DNA of 64,000 bases, from assembly GCF_000715075.1 (NCBI RefSeq), contig NC_134080.1:71207291-71271290 (forward strand), read 5' to 3'. This stretch comes from Nicotiana tabacum (lineage: Eukaryota; Streptophyta; Magnoliopsida; Solanales; Solanaceae). The notes beneath the pieces are model-generated. The model saw only the letters and a program-made list of their open reading frames with translations, had not been told where the DNA came from and ran no database searches. Position 1 is the stretch's first letter, and each line of letters opens with the position of its first letter. Below, piece by piece: positions 45,901-57,600 of this stretch. The position numbers and the translations under genes are program-made.

Positions 45901-46756
45901 CATCTACAAAAATCTCGCATTCACCCTCGTAATAGTCAAGACAACTCTATTACGCAATCCAATCCAAACTCAAACTGCAGCACGTATAATTCACTAGTAA
46001 AAGAGGACTCCCAACCAACAACATAAGGATCACACAAACCTCAGAACACCTCGCAGGAGATAACCCACCTGCTTCGCCTTAAACTAACATCTCTTTATAC
46101 CCTTCCACCTCATAAACATCATGCAATCACTTAATCTTCCCGAGTCTGAACTCATATCATGACATGAAATCTACTTCATTCCCTAACTAGAAAACATGGA
46201 AAGATCCTTCAACACACCCATAACTCGAGGCTACACATCAAATCAAGATGAATTTCAAGCACAAAATAGTCCTTTCTATCCTCAGGTAGACCCTTCTCCT
46301 TACATCCAAATCATATGAACACATCTCGCAGTCACATCATGCTCATCACGTAGCCATCCAACCATCACTTTCACTAATAGGAACACTACCGAACATATAA
46401 ATCCAAAAGCATGTGCTCACACAATCAACGCCTCAGTGCTCAAACTACAAGCAAAATCTGGCCTCAAGTCCTCCAGACTAGACCATCATCAACATGCCAA
46501 GATCATATCTCGCTACTCTTCACAAGCCATCGATGCACAGCTAATACCGAGCGCTCATGTGCGCATATGAACGTGTGGAAGGAATTTCAAGAGTTACATT
46601 TCAAGCTGAATCAAGGACGCACAATAAGAATTCAAGAATGCGGGATTTCCTAAAGGTTCTACAGCCTCTTGAGGATAAGTACAGACGTCTCCATACCGTT
46701 CTGCGAGACTCTACTAAACCTACTCATGACTCATGAGACCTATGTAACCTAGGCAC
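42933..46756 (-). mobile_element. Element 3 interior, non-coding (LARD-like)
   Basis: 3.8 kb between tract and primer site with no recognisable gag or pol and no open frame above about 85 codons on either strand. Composition is even and rich in CCA/ACC words on the plus strand. The leader near 46620-46756 shares blocks with elements 2 and 4 (GTACATAGGTCT-like words, GAGACGTCTGTACTTATCC). Large LTRs around a non-coding interior fit a LARD, copied in trans by a related autonomous element. Extreme decay of a coding element is the alternative. Confidence 0.7.
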
Positions 46757-46767
46757 TGATACCAACT
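46757..46767 (-). other. Primer site of element 3
   Basis: Minus strand AGTTGGTATCA adjoins the LTR end GGTCGTGACA, a shortened tRNA-Met-type site (followed by GTGCC instead of GAGC). Confidence 0.75.
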
Positions 46768-49700
46768 TGTCACGACCTTAAAACTGGCCCGGTCATGATG
46801 GAGCCTATCGTGAAACTAGGCCAACCGACACAATTCCCAAATCAACCATTTTTTGTAAAGGTCATTTTAAGCCATTAATTCAACAAGAAATCATATAATA
46901 AAGGTATAAATAACCAGTGTGGAAATATAATATAAGCCCGACATCGGAGTGTCACAAGTCACGAGCATCTACAAAGGTCTGAATACAATGAAGAGTTTGA
47001 AAATATATTAAAAACAGTCTAAGGAATACAATAGGTAGAAGAGCAGGGTTGCGAACATCGGGCAACTACCTTGCCAACTCCGATGACTCTGCCACTGAGA
47101 AATCAACACCCGCTACATGGTTCAGAAGTGCCTGAATCTACACACAAGGTGCAGGGAGTAATATGATTACGCCAACTTAGTAAGTAATAAAAGTAAATGA
47201 AAGCTGAGCAGTAAGAAAACACGTAAAGCACGTCATAACGTTACAGCAAATACAACACATTTCCAAAATAGTACAGAAATCATTTACTTCATAAATCTAA
47301 CTCAATTCAGTAAAAACCCTTTCCTTTTTAAAAAATCTTCCAATAGTTTCAAACGAGTGATAAAACAGTGAGTAAAAATGATAGAAACGTAAACATCCCC
47401 TCGGGCAAAACATATACCATAAACCGCTCCTCGGGCATAATATCAACAAAACTAGCCCCTCGGGCTACCTCACAATCTCTCGTAATCATCCCCTCGGGCA
47501 TAACATGAATCAAGAACCACCCCTCGGGCAAAACATGAATCAAGAACAGCCCATCGGGCAACAATATGAAACAACAACAGCCCATCGGGCTACATCACAT
47601 CACTCACACTGGGTACTCGTGCTCACTGGGGGTGTTCAGACTCCGGATGGGCTCCTACAGCCCAAGTGCTATAACAAGTCATCTCGTGGCATAATAAATT
47701 AGGCCCTCGGCCTCATAACAGCAAGTCACCTCATGGCATGAATCAATCAGGCCCTCGGCCTCACAATATCATAAATTAGTAACAAACTACTGCGGCGTGC
47801 AGCCCGATCCCATAATATCCTCACAACACAGGCCCTCGGCCTCACTCAGTCAGGAATCTCTCAAGCCACTTGGGCAATAGTAAAACATGATGCTCTGCCC
47901 AAAATATCATTTAAAATATCAAAATGGAGTAAATACGGCTGAATTATGAAAACAGTAAAGCACAACATGACTGAGTAAAGATATTAAGTCAAAATAGTGA
48001 GGAATAGTAGTAAAAAGCCCCTAGGGGTCCAAAACAGTTGGCACGAGGACCAAATATAGAATTCAGCCCAAAGTATGGTAATACTTTCCAAAACACAATG
48101 ATATCAAATAGTTTTCAATCAAATACGCGACTTAACAGTCGTACGGGACAGACCAATTCACAATTTCCAATGGTGCACAACCCCACTCTCATCATCTAGC
48201 GTGCGCGTCAACTTAAAGTAGCACAACGATGTGAAATTCGGGGTTTCATATCCTCAGGACAACATTTACAGTCATTACTTACCTCAATCCGGATGAAATT
48301 CTACTCCGCAATGCCCTTGCCGCTCGACTCAGCCTCCAAATGCTCCGAATCTAACCAAAATCAATATATTATCATCAATATACGCTAAAGGAACGAATTC
48401 CCTATGAAAATTATCAAATTAAACCAAAAATCCCGAATTTGGCTCAAACCCGACCCCCAGGCCCATGCTTCGGAATCTGACGAAACTCACAAAATCCAAC
48501 AACCCATTCAACCACGAGTTCAACCATACAAAAATTACTAAATTCCAATAACAATTCGACCTCAAAATCTTCAAATCTTATTTTCAAATCCCTAGGTCGA
48601 AATCCCCAATTTACACCTCAAAAACATATAAACTAGTTGGATTATTCGATGATAATTCAATATTATGGAGTAGAAATGATCACAAGTGACTTACCTCTAG
48701 ATTTCCCATGATTTCTTGCTCAAAAATCGCCCCAAGACGTGTTCTTTCACCAAAAAAACATCAAAATAAGCTAAAAAATAGAACAACAATAATAAACCAA
48801 TTCTGGTCGCTAAAAGCTATCTCCCGTTGCTAAAAGTGGTCCAATCTGGTCGCTAAAGGTGCACCACAGATCTGATGCACCAGCAGTCTTTAATTTCACT
48901 AAAAAGGTACTAACTCCATCATACGAACTCGGAATTTGATGATTCTTGTTCCTATGAGTCACAAATATTAATACGAACATAGTCCTTCAATCAAAACTCA
49001 ATTCGGAGCTTATTTTCTCAGTGTGATACTTATTTCGCTCGTTAAACAATTAACTCATGATTCACGTCAAAAACCCAATCGCGACTTGATGAAATTAGAC
49101 CAAACTTTCCACATCACTCCTATAATTCATTATCATTTTAAGGAAGTCTCGAAATCAAATTTCGATCTCTAGAACTAAAAATGGACTTTTAGATCATTAC
49201 ATGCTTATGCTCAAAACGCCAAAATCTTCCAAAAAAAATCTTCCAAAACTTATCCGAGCCTCATGGGACCCCGACCAAACAACATACCCCATAACATCAT
49301 TCAAACTTGTTCCAACCTTCGGAACGCTCAAAACAACATCAAAACATCGAATCACGCTTGGATTCAAGCCTAAGAATTCCAAAACTTCTGAATTCTGAAT
49401 TCGATCAAAAAGTCTATCAACCCTCGTCCGAAATGACCTGATATTTTGCACATACGTCAGAAATGACACAACGGACCTACTCCAATTTCTGGAATTCCAT
49501 TCCGACCCCGATATTAAAATTTCCACTGCCGACCAGAAAACGCCAAATTTCCAATTTCGCCAATTCGAGCCTAAATCTACCACAGATCTCCAACATACAT
49601 TCTTGATGCACTCCCAAGTCCAAAATTACCTAACATAGCTAACCAAATCATAAAAATCTAAATCCGAGATCGAATACTAAAAAGTCAAAACTTGGTCAAA

Positions 49701-49872
49701 CCTTTCAAACTTAAGGCTTCAAACTAAGAATTGTTCTTCCAAATCTATTCCGATTATCCTCAAAACCAAAACCGACGATTTACATAGTCATAATACATCA
49801 CACGGGGATAGTCATACTCGAAAACTAGCGAGTGAAGTACAAAAGCTCAAAACGACCGGTCGGATCATTATA
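46768..49872 (-). mobile_element. Element 3, 5' LTR (3105 bp)
   Basis: From TGTCACGACC at 46768 to GGATCATTATA at 49872, where the terminal TGTAACGACC has mutated to TATAATGATC (read on the minus strand). Followed by the duplication gatga (49873-49877), matching 31553-31557. Hairpin cluster at 47397-47860. Confidence 0.93.
47397..47860. repeat. Cluster of CTC-loop hairpin repeats, right LTR of element 3
   Basis: Same organisation as 32160-32630. Some copies have GCCC-ATC-GGGC, keeping the arms and changing the loop. A single CTGC-GGCGT-GCAG unit at about 47810 corresponds to the minisatellite of elements 2 and 4. Confidence 0.85.
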
Positions 49873-49877
49873 GATGA

Positions 49878-49894
49878 CCTTTTGGGCCATCACA
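49878..49894 (-). mobile_element. Element 2, 5' LTR, last 17 bases
   Basis: CCTTTTGGGCCATCACA completes the LTR left at 31557 (GTGATGA). It corresponds to CCCTTCGGGTCGTCACA at the end of the solo LTR. The flank tttta should be duplicated at the other end of element 2, outside the window. Confidence 0.88.
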
Positions 49895-51916
49895 TTTTAA
49901 TAATTTAAAATAGGACCTACATTCTTACCATATACCAATTCATGTGAAATCAACATGTGTTATCATGTTCCAGATTAGACATAAATAAAATGATAGAAAT
50001 AATGACTTTTTGTATGTAAATCACATTTTAATCTGCCAAACCTCCAGAAAACTCATTTAAACGATCCCGAATCGACAAAATACGATGTGATTCTCTACAT
50101 AGCACTGCATGCAGTGAGTTCTTCTTAACTGATCGTTTTCCAATGATCCTACCAAATTTCAGGTCATTCGGAGATCGTGAAATTCACGATCGCCAAAAAC
50201 TTGACCAACTCTGAATAAATTATTTTTGGCGTATTTAGGATTAAATCCATGTGATTTGCATTCTCGCTATATATCATGTTTCAAATTTTACACAAATATA
50301 GCCGATATATAAAGAATAATTTTTTATATTTATAACAAATTCAATTTAATAAACTGCTTGAAAACCCATCTAAATGACCTCAAAATGCCAAAAAAACAAC
50401 ATGATTCACTGCATAGCAATGAGTTTTTCTCACTAGACCGTTTTCGATGAACCTACCAAGTTTCAGGTCAATCGGAGTCCGTCAAATTCATGACCATCAC
50501 CCTGTAACCAAACTCGGAAAATAACCTTTTTAAGTAGTTTCATGAATTAAAATAAATATGATATTGATTTCCATTCTCCTTATAATTATACTATGAGCTC
50601 AAGGCATATATTATGTTCTTCCTATTTCTAGGATACATAATATCTCCTTTTGCAATAAATTATCCTTTGATTAAATACACAAGAACCTAAGATATTATAT
50701 TTTCTCCTGTTCGGGGAAAAAGTTAATATCTCTTCTCATGGGCGGAGTTGGTATCACTAGTACCCAAAGATAAAACTCTTTTTGTTAAGAACCTCCACCA
50801 CTAATGTAGATTTATCAAGGACAATTTTCACATGGTACATTAAGCAGATTTTAATGACTCAAATAAATAGACCATTTTGTGGATCTTACTTATTAATCAT
50901 AATGTTCAATCCATGAATAGACACAATTTCACATATACAAATTTATTAAGAATTTTTCATGAGTTCAAACAAACCACTTTAGTGGTAACTATTTATTACT
51001 CACAAAATTCTCAATTTATGAGTGAAGATACATGTAGCTCATAAAATTATTTTATGGCCGATTATGGACCACAGCTTAAAATCCATGTCAATAATATAAA
51101 ACTCATACAAAATACCGTTATATTTCCCTTAATTACAACCTCCAACCAGAGAACAAAATATTTCATCGAAAATCCAAGACTAGTAATCACGCAGGGCATG
51201 AAAATATAAACTAAAATTTGAGAAATTTTTTATGCACAAATATGCCAAACGCTCCAATCATTAGTCATCTAGGATATCAAACAGAGGATTTAGCTTTCTT
51301 ACAAAATAATTATATTATTACACAATATCAATTATACCTTATAAGACCTAGTCAATAAAATCCTACACTTCTATTATTGAATTTAATTCAACATATCTAT
51401 TTACTAATAGCCAATGTGTAAACTTATTATTATATCACCAGTATTTAATCATGAAGACTATGGGGAGTCACCCCCACCACCATTGAATTAAAAACGAATT
51501 AAAATTATTAAAAAATAATTTTCAGAAAATAGAAAAACATCCAAAATACAGTCCAAATGGCCTCAAAACACCATAATTATTTTCTCACCACGTCGTTTAT
51601 GATGGATCCACCAAATGCCAGCTCAATCGGAGTCCATCAAGTTCGCTGACCTCCGAAAATACCGGCAATTCGGTCAAAATCAGGTTTTGCATTTTTCTAG
51701 GGTTTACCAAAGAAATATCTAGATCATCCCAATCAAATATCAATAAAAACAGATATCTCATGATTACAAGAATAGTCCAAATTTTTTTTGCACAGTTAAT
51801 TCACAAAACAACAGTGCAGTTTTTCAGAAAACCACATATACATGTAATTCAAAAACGCATATAAACACGATATTCTTGTTTCATGAAAAACTTAGTTATC
51901 TAATTAGACGTGAGTG
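49895..51916 (-). mobile_element. Element 5 interior, non-coding part of a copia-like element
   Basis: About 2 kb to the left of a primer site, with no recognisable gag. It holds three diverged copies (about 50045-50235, 50350-50545, 51530-51690) of a block containing ACCAARTTTCAGGTCAATCGGAGTCC-like sequence. It is cut at 49894 by element 2. The rest lies beyond the window. Confidence 0.6.
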
Positions 51917-51931
51917 GACTCTGATACCAAT
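51917..51931 (-). other. Primer site of element 5
   Basis: Minus strand ATTGGTATCAGAGTC directly follows the LTR end AATCCATCA; tRNA-Met type. Confidence 0.8.
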
Positions 51932-53255
51932 TGATGGATTATTATAAGTAGCGAAGCAATTCCAGTATCAAAATCACATGTAATCTAGACAACTAGCTTA
52001 AACGGGATTTCATGGGTTACTTCTTGGAGCGTGAACATATCTCTTCTATCACGTGAGCCTTCATTTCCATAACTTCTCAATCGAATCTCCATCACCCGCA
52101 CAATCGTGATCTTCAAATGTTCCACGATCTTCTATTGTGTTACCCAAATAATACCTGAAAATAGCAATTTCGTGTGGGCGAAATTTTCTAAGGAAAAGGG
52201 GCTGAAATTCGGCCGCCATGTGGTCATTCCTCTAGGTAGAAAACCTTATGTATTTATGGCACAAGTTTTAAGGGTTAAAACCCTTTTCTAAAACCTGTTG
52301 GGTTTTCTTTTCCACCAGAAAAATGATTCCTTTATTTCCTATTATTTAGGCATAGTAGGGAGCACAAAATTTAATTAATAGGGCTTGCAATTATGGAATT
52401 AATTTGTAATTTTCGAAATTAATATCCACCATAATTAATTACGAATTATTCCACTAAAAATTTGTTATTGCACTCCTTATTCAATTTCAAAATTCATCAA
52501 TTAAATCTTATTTAACTCCTCACGTTAAGATTCAGATACTAATCAATTAAATTTAATTACTGATGATTTAATTTATTAATTATTTCCTTTAGACTTTCGC
52601 TTAACTTATTTCATATGTCGGATACAAAATTCACCGGCCGGATTTACACATGAAAACTTATAAGCTTTCATAAAGGTGTATCATCAATCTCTAAACCGAG
52701 ACATAGATTCCATCAACTAACTATTATTTCGCCAATGTACATTATTATTATCCAATTTACCAGGCATATTGACCCACGAAAGAATCTCTCCTTTTAATCA
52801 AAATAATAATAATGTACACAGCTAATAATAATTATATCAAGATTAAGAGTATAAGTACATTTAATGGTTAGAGAGTTTATTTTATTAAGTCGGTATAAAA
52901 TACTAATCTCTACTTGGTCCGTTCAATACATACAAAATATACTAGCACAAGAAGTTGGAATTAAATCATTCCCATAATCAAGATAAATTATATTTAATAT
53001 TGTGCTACAATCATTCCTGATGGTTTGTCTAATTCCATCATTAGATTGTGAACTCAAACTTTTTACTTATAAGAACCGATGATTTAATCTTTCGTGTATA
53101 AGCTAAACTCTATACACTAAATCATCTATTATATAAGCAAAGGACACAGACTAATATATGATCTATTTAAAACTTTATTAAAACTGAATAAACAATTGTT
53201 TCATAATAAATACTATATCTAAACCAAACCCATGGTTAATAGTACATATCCCAAC
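51932..53255 (-). mobile_element. Element 5, 5' LTR (1324 bp), Ty1/copia-like
   Basis: Minus strand begins TGTTGGGATATG at 53255 and ends AATCCATCA at 51932. Very AT-rich, no gene. The flanking bases tgcat (53256-53260) would be the target duplication. It interrupts a Stowaway MITE. Confidence 0.8.
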
Positions 53256-53481
53256 ATGCATACATCTTAAGAAATAATAAATGAAGTGCATAATTTATCA
53301 TGATACCCATATTAATTGATGTATAGTCTTAATGGATTTGGAAAATAATTTGGAATGAGTAATTAATGCTAAGGGAAAAATAGAAAAACTAAATTATGTT
53401 TCTCTTAATATGCTAAAAGTGATAAGTAAAAATAAAAATTTATTTTTAGAATACTTGATAACTAAAAGTGAACGGATGGAG
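53256..53481 (+). mobile_element. Stowaway MITE, right part
   Basis: CTTAAGAAATAATAAATGAAG onwards aligns with the intact Stowaway at 55422-55681, ending GAACGGATGGAG with one change in the terminal repeat. The missing left end should lie beyond element 5, outside the window. Confidence 0.82.
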
Positions 53482-53879
53482 TTAGTTTATATCGACTTTT
53501 CCCTTCGAGTGGAGTTAGTGTTTGGAACAATAATATTTTGTATGAGGATTGAATTTGTTCCAAGTACCTTCGAAGTGAGAGCAATCCAAATTTTAATCCA
53601 TGTTTCAGTTAGAATTGATATTGAAAAATACATTATATTCCATCAACTGGCATTAAAAAAAATCGAAGTTGTTCCAATTATCTACTTGGAATTTGGATCA
53701 TGACTTTTGATTATTGAGCTCATTCCTTTGGAAGAGAAAATAATATATAGAAGCAAGAGAGTATAGACCAAAGTAAATAAATCCCCTACTAATGAACTAG
53801 GTGCTTTTATTTTCTTTTCAGGATGAAAAATTGAAAAGTATACAGAAGGACAGGCGCAAAAAGACCAAGGGGAGAAATT
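53482..53879. other. Host intergenic DNA
   Basis: AT-rich, no gene recognised. The 97-codon plus-strand open stretch at 53410-53703 overlaps the MITE and has no family resemblance. Confidence 0.5.
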
Positions 53880-54313
53880 AAAAAATAGTCAGATTTATAA
53901 GTGGTCATTCAAAAATAGCCACAGTTTTAAAAGTAATCGAAATTTAGCCACTTTTCATGTAAAAATAAATCTAAACGAAAAATACTGTTCAATATCCGGA
54001 AAAATACTCCAGCATAATATACTGGAGTTCCAGTATAATATACCGGAGTTCCAGTATAATATACCGGTCCAGCATAATATACTGGAGTTTGGAGCACCGG
54101 TGCTCCAGTCTCCAGTATATTATACTGGAGCCAGCAAAGTATACCGGTCCAGCATAATATGCTAGAAGTTCATACACAGGTGCACCGAACTCCAGTATAT
54201 TATGCTGGACCGGTCTCTGTTGCAGCAAAATAGTGGCTATTTTTCAATGACTTGACAAATGCTGGCTATTTTTGAATGACCAGTCCTAAAACTGGCTAGA
54301 TTGTGCTATTTTA
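53880..54313. mobile_element. Foldback (MITE-like) element of about 430 bp
   Basis: Ends carry inverted TGGTCATTCAAAAATAGCC and GGCTATTTTTGAATGACCA within a terminal repeat of roughly 70 bp. The centre (53999-54215) is a nest of palindromic CTCCAGTATA/TATACTGGAG and CCAGCATAATA units. No coding. Target duplication not resolved. Confidence 0.75.
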
Positions 54314-54436
54314 CATCATCCAGTCCAAAAAACAAGCACACAATTTACCCAAATACAATTCAGTCCAGATATATACAACCAATAGCTACACATTTCATTT
54401 TATATATTACCTGCTATCTGTACACTTTTAACTCAT

Positions 54437-54550
54437 GTTACTTGGATCCTCCAAAAACGCCACCGCACCCATGCTGGTTTGTAAAAAAAGTTATGTGTTC
54501 TTGGAGGATCCTACACGAGTATGTAAGAATTTTTGGAGGATTCGAGTAAC
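54437..54550. mobile_element. Short foldback element, 114 bp
   Basis: GTTACTTGGATCCTCCAAAAA at the left pairs with TTTTTGGAGGATTCGAGTAAC at the right (18 or so of 21 positions). It lies about 100 bp past the ArfGAP stop codon, probably in or near its 3' UTR. Confidence 0.7.
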
Positions 54551-54652
54551 AGATCTTTAACCAGACTGACTGATACTAGCTTCTCTTAGATTATGAGAGT
54601 GGTGGGATAAAAGAAACTGGAACAGGTGAAGTCTTGTATGTTTCTTTTTCAA

Positions 54653-57600
54653 TTATCCAAATGGATTTCCTCCCCCAGATGAAAAACTATTCGATGTAGC
54701 ATGCGTTGGATTTGTGCCATTGGACTGTTGAAGCGGATTTAGGGAAGCGAAGGCGGCGTCATCTTTGCCAATGCTAGTATTCCCTTGTTGTCTGTGATGA
54801 AATATTGAACTGTTAATTTACATGATAAGAACTTCTTTAGTTATTGAGTAACAGTTGTAACCTGAAATTACAAGCAAAATTACTCTCTTCAAGTTAAGAG
54901 AGCAATTCTTGTTGGCACATTCTTTGTTGGTGGTTATTCATAGTCAATCAATATAATGTCAAAATTGCACAAAAGAAAAAACATATTGAAGGCATCCGGT
55001 CTATAATTGCAAGCCAAAATATTTACATGGATTCTGGAACAGAAACCTTACGCGGCAAGGGCCATGTTGTTCGGTATCTGTTGTCCTGCATATGCTCCTG
55101 CAGGATATAACAGAGACAACAGGCAAAAGATAACATCAAATGTCAAAAACAAACAGACTTGCTGAAACAAAGTTCAAAACGATATGACCATCTCACATTT
55201 TTATTTACTTAGTTATGTTTTTAACAGTATGATCTTACTTCCAGAAAAGGTCATCCCGTAATTAGCTGTTTGTGGAGGCAGTGCAAAAGCATAAGGCAGT
55301 TGTTGAGGTTGTACACTTATTGGAGCTGAAAGATTTGGCAATGCTGCTTGCACAGATAACATGGACGGGAACTAAACAAAAAGAAACTTCTCAAAGTTAG
55401 AGATGCAAAATCAAAAAAATACTCCCTCCGTTCTCTTTTAATTGACACGTTTTGACTTTTCACGTCCCTTAAGAAATAATAAATGAAGTGCATAATTTAC
55501 CATGATACTCATATTAATTGATGCATATTTTATTGGATTCGAGAAAATGATTTGAAATGAGTAATAAATACTGTGGGTATAACAGGAAAAAAAATTATCT
55601 TCTCTTGATATGCGTAAAATGACAAGTAAAAATGAAAATCTATTTTTAGTATATGTGCCAAGTAAAAGTAAACGGAGGGAGTAAGTGTATTTTTGCTATT
55701 AATGGACACATTCAGAGCTTAATAACCTTTCACAGAAACTCGACATACCTCTGGGGCTTGAACTTGCCCGTCTTGACCAATATCAAATGGATTTCTTGAT
55801 TTTGCGGAGTTTGGGAGAGCTGGAATTGACTGTAACAGCAGTTTCTTTGTATTAGAACATCAATCTATCCCATGGTTTCTAAATTAGTAAGAGTATTGAA
55901 ATGTGATTTACCATTGCAGCCGGATGGTATTGCGTGCCATACATCATTCCAGGAGGGCGAAATTGCCAACCTGGAACAGCTGGAGGATAGCTTGATGTGA
56001 AAAGGTCCTGTATCAATGTTATCCCCATTTAATACTTCTATTTCTATTTCGTGACATCCACCTAATTATGATGCATAAAGCCAGTTTGAAAGTTACCGCT
56101 GGGAGTTCTTTTCTTCCTATAGATTTTGGATCATTTGCTGAACTAGTACTTGGAGCTGTCACAGAGTTAGCTTGATTTGCAGTTGGTGCTTCAGTATTTC
56201 CTGTAGGTTTTCCGGTATTTTGCTGCCAGTAAACACGAGAGAAAAAATTAGTTGCATCTCCATCACAGTGAGCATAGAAACAAAGACTGTTCTCAAGCAA
56301 CCAATTTGGCGACCTTTACTCTTTATATACAACAACAACTAGACTCAATTCCAAGCAAGTTGGGGTCGGCTATATAAATCCTCACTGACCATGTCGCTTC
56401 ATTTAAGCTCATCTCGGACCAATATTATACAAACAAAACTTACCGTACTAGAAGTTCTCTATATTTTCTTTTGGCATATAAAACTCTGACATGACTAAAG
56501 GATTCGTGGAAAACATAGGACCTGAAGTAAACATATTAACATGACTAAAACAAATTCCCAATAAAGGGCCTCTACTTTTGAAATGTTTTAGAAACTTTTG
56601 CACTTTTGGCACGCTGATGCTAGAGTTTTATTCATTAAGAAACATCACACAGTTCTCTCACCTGACCATACAAAACGTCAAATGATGCAGTACTCTGTTG
56701 AACATTGGAGCTATTGATCCCCATAGGCACTGCAGAATGTTGATTAGTGATCGATGGCGTCTGTTGCCCATTGGTGGAATCATTAGGTTCAGGCAATGCT
56801 AGGGTACTCTCAGGCGAAGCTACTGTAGGTCCAAAACCACTAGAAACTACAGTTGCAACTGATGTTGCTTCAGTAGCAGCTGGTGTTTCTGTCGACGCAA
56901 CTACTGGAGTTGACATGTCAAGAAACAACGATTCTAGTAAATTAACACTGGAAACCTTATCTGCTGAGGAAGGTGGAGTTGAGGTATTGGAAGTCTCTTT
57001 AGGTGGATCTGTTTGTTGTGTCTGTTGAGGCTGAGGGTCAGTTTCCAAATCAATCAAGCTACCAAGATTGGCAGCTGCCTTTTCCTTTGCCATTTTCTGC
57101 AATTAAGAATTTTATAGATCAAGAACATTGATAAGAAAATCACACTACATGTAATATGGCCAAATTTTAATGACATTTGCCATAACATAATATCCATTAT
57201 CGACTACGTTATACCATGGTTTCATAATAATGAGAAATTAAATGTAAAACAAGATTACTAGGACATAGAGGTAACAGTTGTCATTTTTCTACCAACAATA
57301 GACGACTTCATTTTTCTACGTTATGTCATGGTTTCACTAAGATAAAATGGGAAGTTTAAAATTAAAATTTTCCAAATATAAAAATGTGGCATTTTTCCTA
57401 AAAACACAATTAAAAACAATCACAAATCTCACCTCATCCTCAGCAGAGCTTTCACTAACTTTGCCACTTGATTTAGGAGACTCACCAACCTTGAGAGCTA
57501 TAACTTTGTCACCCAAGATTTCATTGATTGAACGTATCCTGGGAGGACTAGAGACCTCCTCTGCGTTTAGTGAAACAGGCGACCTACTTCTACGCCTGGA

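Noticed and set aside
56747..57028. Plus-strand frame inside the ArfGAP gene
   Set aside because: Antisense shadow of the Thr/Ser-rich exon 56662-57096.
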